Below, piece by piece: positions 61,318-64,000 of a stretch of DNA of 64,000 nt (positions are counted from its first letter, which is position 1; every line of letters starts with the position of its first letter). This stretch comes from Chloroflexota bacterium (GTDB taxonomy: Bacteria > Chloroflexota > Anaerolineae > Aggregatilineales > Phototrophicaceae): contig JAPPFH010000142.1 in NCBI GenBank assembly GCA_028875185.1, forward strand, positions 1-64,000, given 5' to 3'. Position numbers and translations under genes: made by a program. A model generated the notes under the pieces. That model saw only the letters and a program-made list of their open reading frames with translations. It was not told the origin of the DNA and made no database searches.

Positions 61318-64000
61318 CTAATCCTCAATTGACGCAGCCAATTCCAGGGGCAAAGCGAGGTGGAATACGGATCCTTCGCCCGAATCACTCGTAATCCAAA
61401 GATCGCCATTGCGCGCGCGCGCAAACGCCCTGGCCACCGTCATGCCGACGCCGCTGTCGCCATACCCGGCAATCGCCAGATTCTCCGCCCGATACGAGCG
61501 CGCGAAGACGCGTTGCATGTCGTCCCGCGCGATGCCGCCGCCCTTGTCACTCACACGGATTTCAACAGCGCTGACTAAGTCGGCGCCGCCCGTCAGCGGC
61601 AGCCGGCTAACTTGAGCAGATACCGCGATGCTCGAGCCATCGGGCGAGACCGCGCTGGCATTTGCCACTAGCTGGGCAAGAATGTGTTTCAGGCTGGCGC
61701 CATCTGCATTCACCGGCGGCAATTGATCATCCAGCGCCAATTCAACCATGTGACCACTATGCGAAAAACTCTCAGCTGCCTCTTCAATCACGTCTTCAAT
61801 GATGGAGATCAAGTCGATGCTTTCGTGCTCAAGCGCAAACCCGGAGCTATCTACCGCGGAAACACGCTGAATCTCCACAATCATCCCGGCGACGCGATCA
61901 ACGTCCGCAGCGATCATCGAAAGCACTTGCCGTTGCGCGGCGCCAAGAATGCCGATGCTCTCTGCCAGCAGCAGGTCGGTGTAATCTGAAATCGAAGTCA
62001 TCGGCGTGCGCAGATTCTCGAGCATGCTGCTGAATAACTCCGGCGCGTTCAACCGATACTCTTGAGTATCGCCTTCGGCGTCCGAGTCATGCGCTGCTGG
62101 CGCTTCGCGCGCTATTGACAGCTCCATCCGCGCGTCGCTTAAGTCCAGCGCAAGTTGTTCGCGCTGCTCGGTTAAGCGCTCTAAGGACGCCCGCAGCTCG
62201 GCTATTTCGCTGCTGACATCGGCGTCGGCCTCGCGCGCCGCTTCATCAGCCAGCGTCTCATTTATCTTGGCGGTGAGTTGATCGCGGATTCTGAGCAAGT
62301 TGTCTCGTTCTTCCACCAACGCGTCTATGTGTTTGCCGGTCTGCTGCAGGCGGTCGTCTCGGGCGCTTAGTTCGTCCTGCAGCGTCGCGGTCGTTGCCTG
62401 AAGCGCGGCATTTTCCGCATGCGATTCTTTGATCCGCGCCTGAAGGTCTTGCTGCTCTCGTCGCAGCTCCTCGCGGGAGTCTAGCAATAATTCGTGATCG
62501 GCGGTCAATCGCTTGAGTTGCAGCTCTATCTCCGCACTTTCAGTTCGGCCGGAGTCCAGCCACTTTCTGCGGTCATCAAGCAGCGTATGACGATCGAGAT
62601 TCGCGCTGCTGATCCGCTGCGTCAAGGTCTTCCGTTCCGCGTATAGTTGGATCAGCAATTGCGTCAGCTGCGACGATTCCGCGTCGATACCCATGGACTC
62701 TATTCGTCCTGCAATTGATTCCAGCCGCCGCTGCTGCTGATCGCGTTCCAATTCCAATTGGGCCGATTCATCTGCCAAGGTCTGCAGAATTGCGGCGTAG
62801 CCCTCGGACGCCACTGACCGCCCCATCACCAACAGCGCGTTGATTTGTCTTCGAAGACGATCCCGAGTGGTGAGCAGAAAATTGTACTCTTTGTGCATAT
62901 ATTCGCGGATGACCTGCGCCAGCGCCTCGTCATCATCCGCATTCAATACCCGCATCATCGTCTCGGCATCAAGCAGCGCGCGCGCGCTCTTTTCATACGC
63001 TTCTCGCAACTGCGCCTGCTCATCAAAGGCAGCGTTTAAGCGTTGCGCCGCATCTTGCCCGTTATCGCCTGCAGCCAAAGCCTCAAGCAGGCGCACATGC
63101 TGTTCGCCCTGCTGTCGATTGAGGTCGGCAATCTGCAGCGCCATCTTGTCGCTGCGCTCCCTGACGCGCCGAAGGCTGGACTCCAATTCGAGGCGGTTGG
63201 CGATAAGCGCCTCACGATCAACGGCGGGTTCGTCCTTGCGCTCAGCTATATCGCCAATGATCTGTTCTTCCGACATGTCTCTGGACGATGCCGCGTCATA
63301 ACTCCAGGCGAGCAGATTGCCAGCTACGAAGCCGATATCGCGCAACAAATCCAACTCATCAGGAGAGAGATCCGCTTGGCGGTAAGGCATCGCGACCAGC
63401 ATGACCGCCACAAGCTCGCCATCTGCGGTCAGCGGCTGGGCATATACGCTGCAAAGCGAGGCAATGTTCAACCGGCGAAACAAGTCTTGGAGTTCATCCG
63501 CGTGGTATTCGGGAAACAGAATCGTCTGCTCTCGTCGAGTCGCCGCCTCGCGCAGCGTCGGCTGCTGATTGAGATTCAGCGAAACCCCAGACAATGATTG
63601 ATCGGCCACTTGGTCGTGGCCGGCGATCACATCAGCGTAGTTATTGTCTTGAACACGCAAAAGGGCGCAAACTTCCGCCTGCAGCGTTTCCAAAGCCGCC
63701 CTCACTATTTGCTCCGGTATTCGAGACCCTTCACGCGTTTCCAGCATCAAGCCAATGGCGTTCAGCAGATTTCGTCGATCCGTCGGAGCGGGCGCTGCGC
63801 TGAAATTCCAAGCCGCCGGCGATGCCAACAGCGGATCCACATCGCCTTCGGGGGGCGTCCTGGCTGGCGCAGACGAAGGCGCAATCGCTGAACTCGGCTG
63901 GGAAGCAGCAAGCACGACTTCCACCAAACTGTGCTCCAGCAGGGCTATCGCCAGGCGATAAATGATGAGCGGCAACAAAATCAGACCAGCCAAATATGAC
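61318..64000 (-). CDS. Histidine-kinase-like sensor lacking the phosphoacceptor His (partial)
   Basis: At least 891 residues; the frame is open to the window edge, so the N-terminus is missing (a TTG at 63993 is not a proven start). A membrane segment is at the visible N-terminus. A GAF-like domain lies at about 90-235 (EVCALLRVQDNNYADVIAGH), a long coiled coil at about 250-640, then a HisKA-like helix and an HATPase domain. The helix reads LENLRTPMTSISDYTDLLL, where typical kinases have HELRTP, so Glu (codon 62017-62019) replaces the phospho-His. The ATPase keeps DKGGGI and GDSGVGM; the first Asn of the N-box is Gln (AQLVANA). Probably a non-phosphorylating sensor or scaffold; followed by the repeat-protein gene after three bases. 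Confidence 0.85.
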   Translation of the reverse strand, partial: SYLAGLILLPLIIYRLAIALLEHSLVEVVLAASQPSSAIAPSSAPARTPPEGDVDPLLASPAAWNFSAAPAPTDRRNLLNAIGLMLETREGSRIPEQIVRAALETLQAEVCALLRVQDNNYADVIAGHDQVADQSLSGVSLNLNQQPTLREAATRREQTILFPEYHADELQDLFRRLNIASLCSVYAQPLTADGELVAVMLVAMPYRQADLSPDELDLLRDIGFVAGNLLAWSYDAASSRDMSEEQIIGDIAERKDEPAVDREALIANRLELESSLRRVRERSDKMALQIADLNRQQGEQHVRLLEALAAGDNGQDAAQRLNAAFDEQAQLREAYEKSARALLDAETMMRVLNADDDEALAQVIREYMHKEYNFLLTTRDRLRRQINALLVMGRSVASEGYAAILQTLADESAQLELERDQQQRRLESIAGRIESMGIDAESSQLTQLLIQLYAERKTLTQRISSANLDRHTLLDDRRKWLDSGRTESAEIELQLKRLTADHELLLDSREELRREQQDLQARIKESHAENAALQATTATLQDELSARDDRLQQTGKHIDALVEERDNLLRIRDQLTAKINETLADEAAREADADVSSEIAELRASLERLTEQREQLALDLSDARMELSIAREAPAAHDSDAEGDTQEYRLNAPELFSSMLENLRTPMTSISDYTDLLLAESIGILGAAQRQVLSMIAADVDRVAGMIVEIQRVSAVDSSGFALEHESIDLISIIEDVIEEAAESFSHSGHMVELALDDQLPPVNADGASLKHILAQLVANASAVSPDGSSIAVSAQVSRLPLTGGADLVSAVEIRVSDKGGGIARDDMQRVFARSYRAENLAIAGYGDSGVGMTVARAFARARNGDLWITSDSGEGSVFHLALPLELAASIED

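Noticed and set aside
57071-61321. Plus-strand open frame of 1416 codons opposite the repeat protein
   Set aside because: It is the antisense of a 201-bp coding repeat, whose period is a multiple of three and lacks stops on that frame. The minus-strand product has a membrane anchor, a LysM domain and a ribosome binding site; the plus-strand one has none of these.

Overview
The window looks like a chromosomal segment from a bacterium of the phylum Chloroflexota, plausibly an Anaerolineae-like lineage. This is an inference from content. A mevalonate route built from archaeal-type HMG-CoA synthase, thiolase and OB-fold genes plus isopentenyl phosphate kinase and a phosphomevalonate-decarboxylase-like enzyme is known from Roseiflexus-type Chloroflexota. 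There are also many SH3b, LysM and LCP surface proteins, and several GTG/TTG starts with good ribosome binding sites. No rRNA, prophage, plasmid or CRISPR array is visible. Three tRNA genes are present: Leu-GAG, Glu-CUC and Pro-GGG.

Layout. 1-0.45 kb: acyl carrier protein and its terminator. 0.5-11.2 kb (minus strand): an exopolysaccharide-type cluster with a UDP-glucuronate decarboxylase-like epimerase, a glycosyltransferase, a GtrA protein, two O-antigen-ligase-like polymerases (one fused to a glycoside-hydrolase-like domain) and a propeller lipoprotein, preceded by a THUMP RNA methyltransferase. 11.5-17.7 kb: a secreted propeller, then plsX-fabF-trmFO-hflX on the minus strand. 17.8-23.2 kb: tRNA-Leu, a membrane protein, smpB, trpS, tRNA-Glu, a YjbQ protein, a PhyH dioxygenase and a YigZ protein. 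23.2-32.7 kb: a TPR protein, three cell-envelope SH3b/LysM/M23 proteins, an IscA-like protein, an SCP2 protein, a HEAT protein and a site-2 protease.

32.7-36.5 kb: decarboxylase, UbiA-type transferase, mevalonate kinase and isopentenyl phosphate kinase. 36.5-47.4 kb: a peptide-type solute-binding lipoprotein, a PrsW-like membrane protein, a trypsin-like protease, tlyA, lepA, cinA, a miniature inverted-repeat element and an orphan sugar-type ABC ATPase. 47.4-51.6 kb (minus): HMG-CoA reductase, HMG-CoA synthase, thiolase and a split DUF35 gene. Together with the 33-36 kb cluster this encodes every step from acetyl-CoA to isopentenyl diphosphate by the alternative (isopentenyl phosphate) mevalonate route. 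No phosphomevalonate kinase is seen.

51.7-64 kb: a small membrane protein, a serine-palmitoyltransferase-like enzyme, selD, tRNA-Pro, an LCP protein, a 1612-residue protein with nineteen 67-residue repeats and a LysM domain, and a histidine-kinase-like protein without the usual phosphoacceptor histidine, cut by the window end.

The observations I rate highest are these. selD appears to be a selenoprotein gene with an in-frame TGA exactly at codon 17, the catalytic Cys position of E. coli SelD. The isoprenoid pathway is a complete alternative mevalonate route, and its DUF35 gene is split with a zinc ribbon lacking cysteines. A 164-bp MITE-like element has 20-bp inverted ends. The 61-57 kb repeat array shows higher-order duplication next to a histidine-less kinase.
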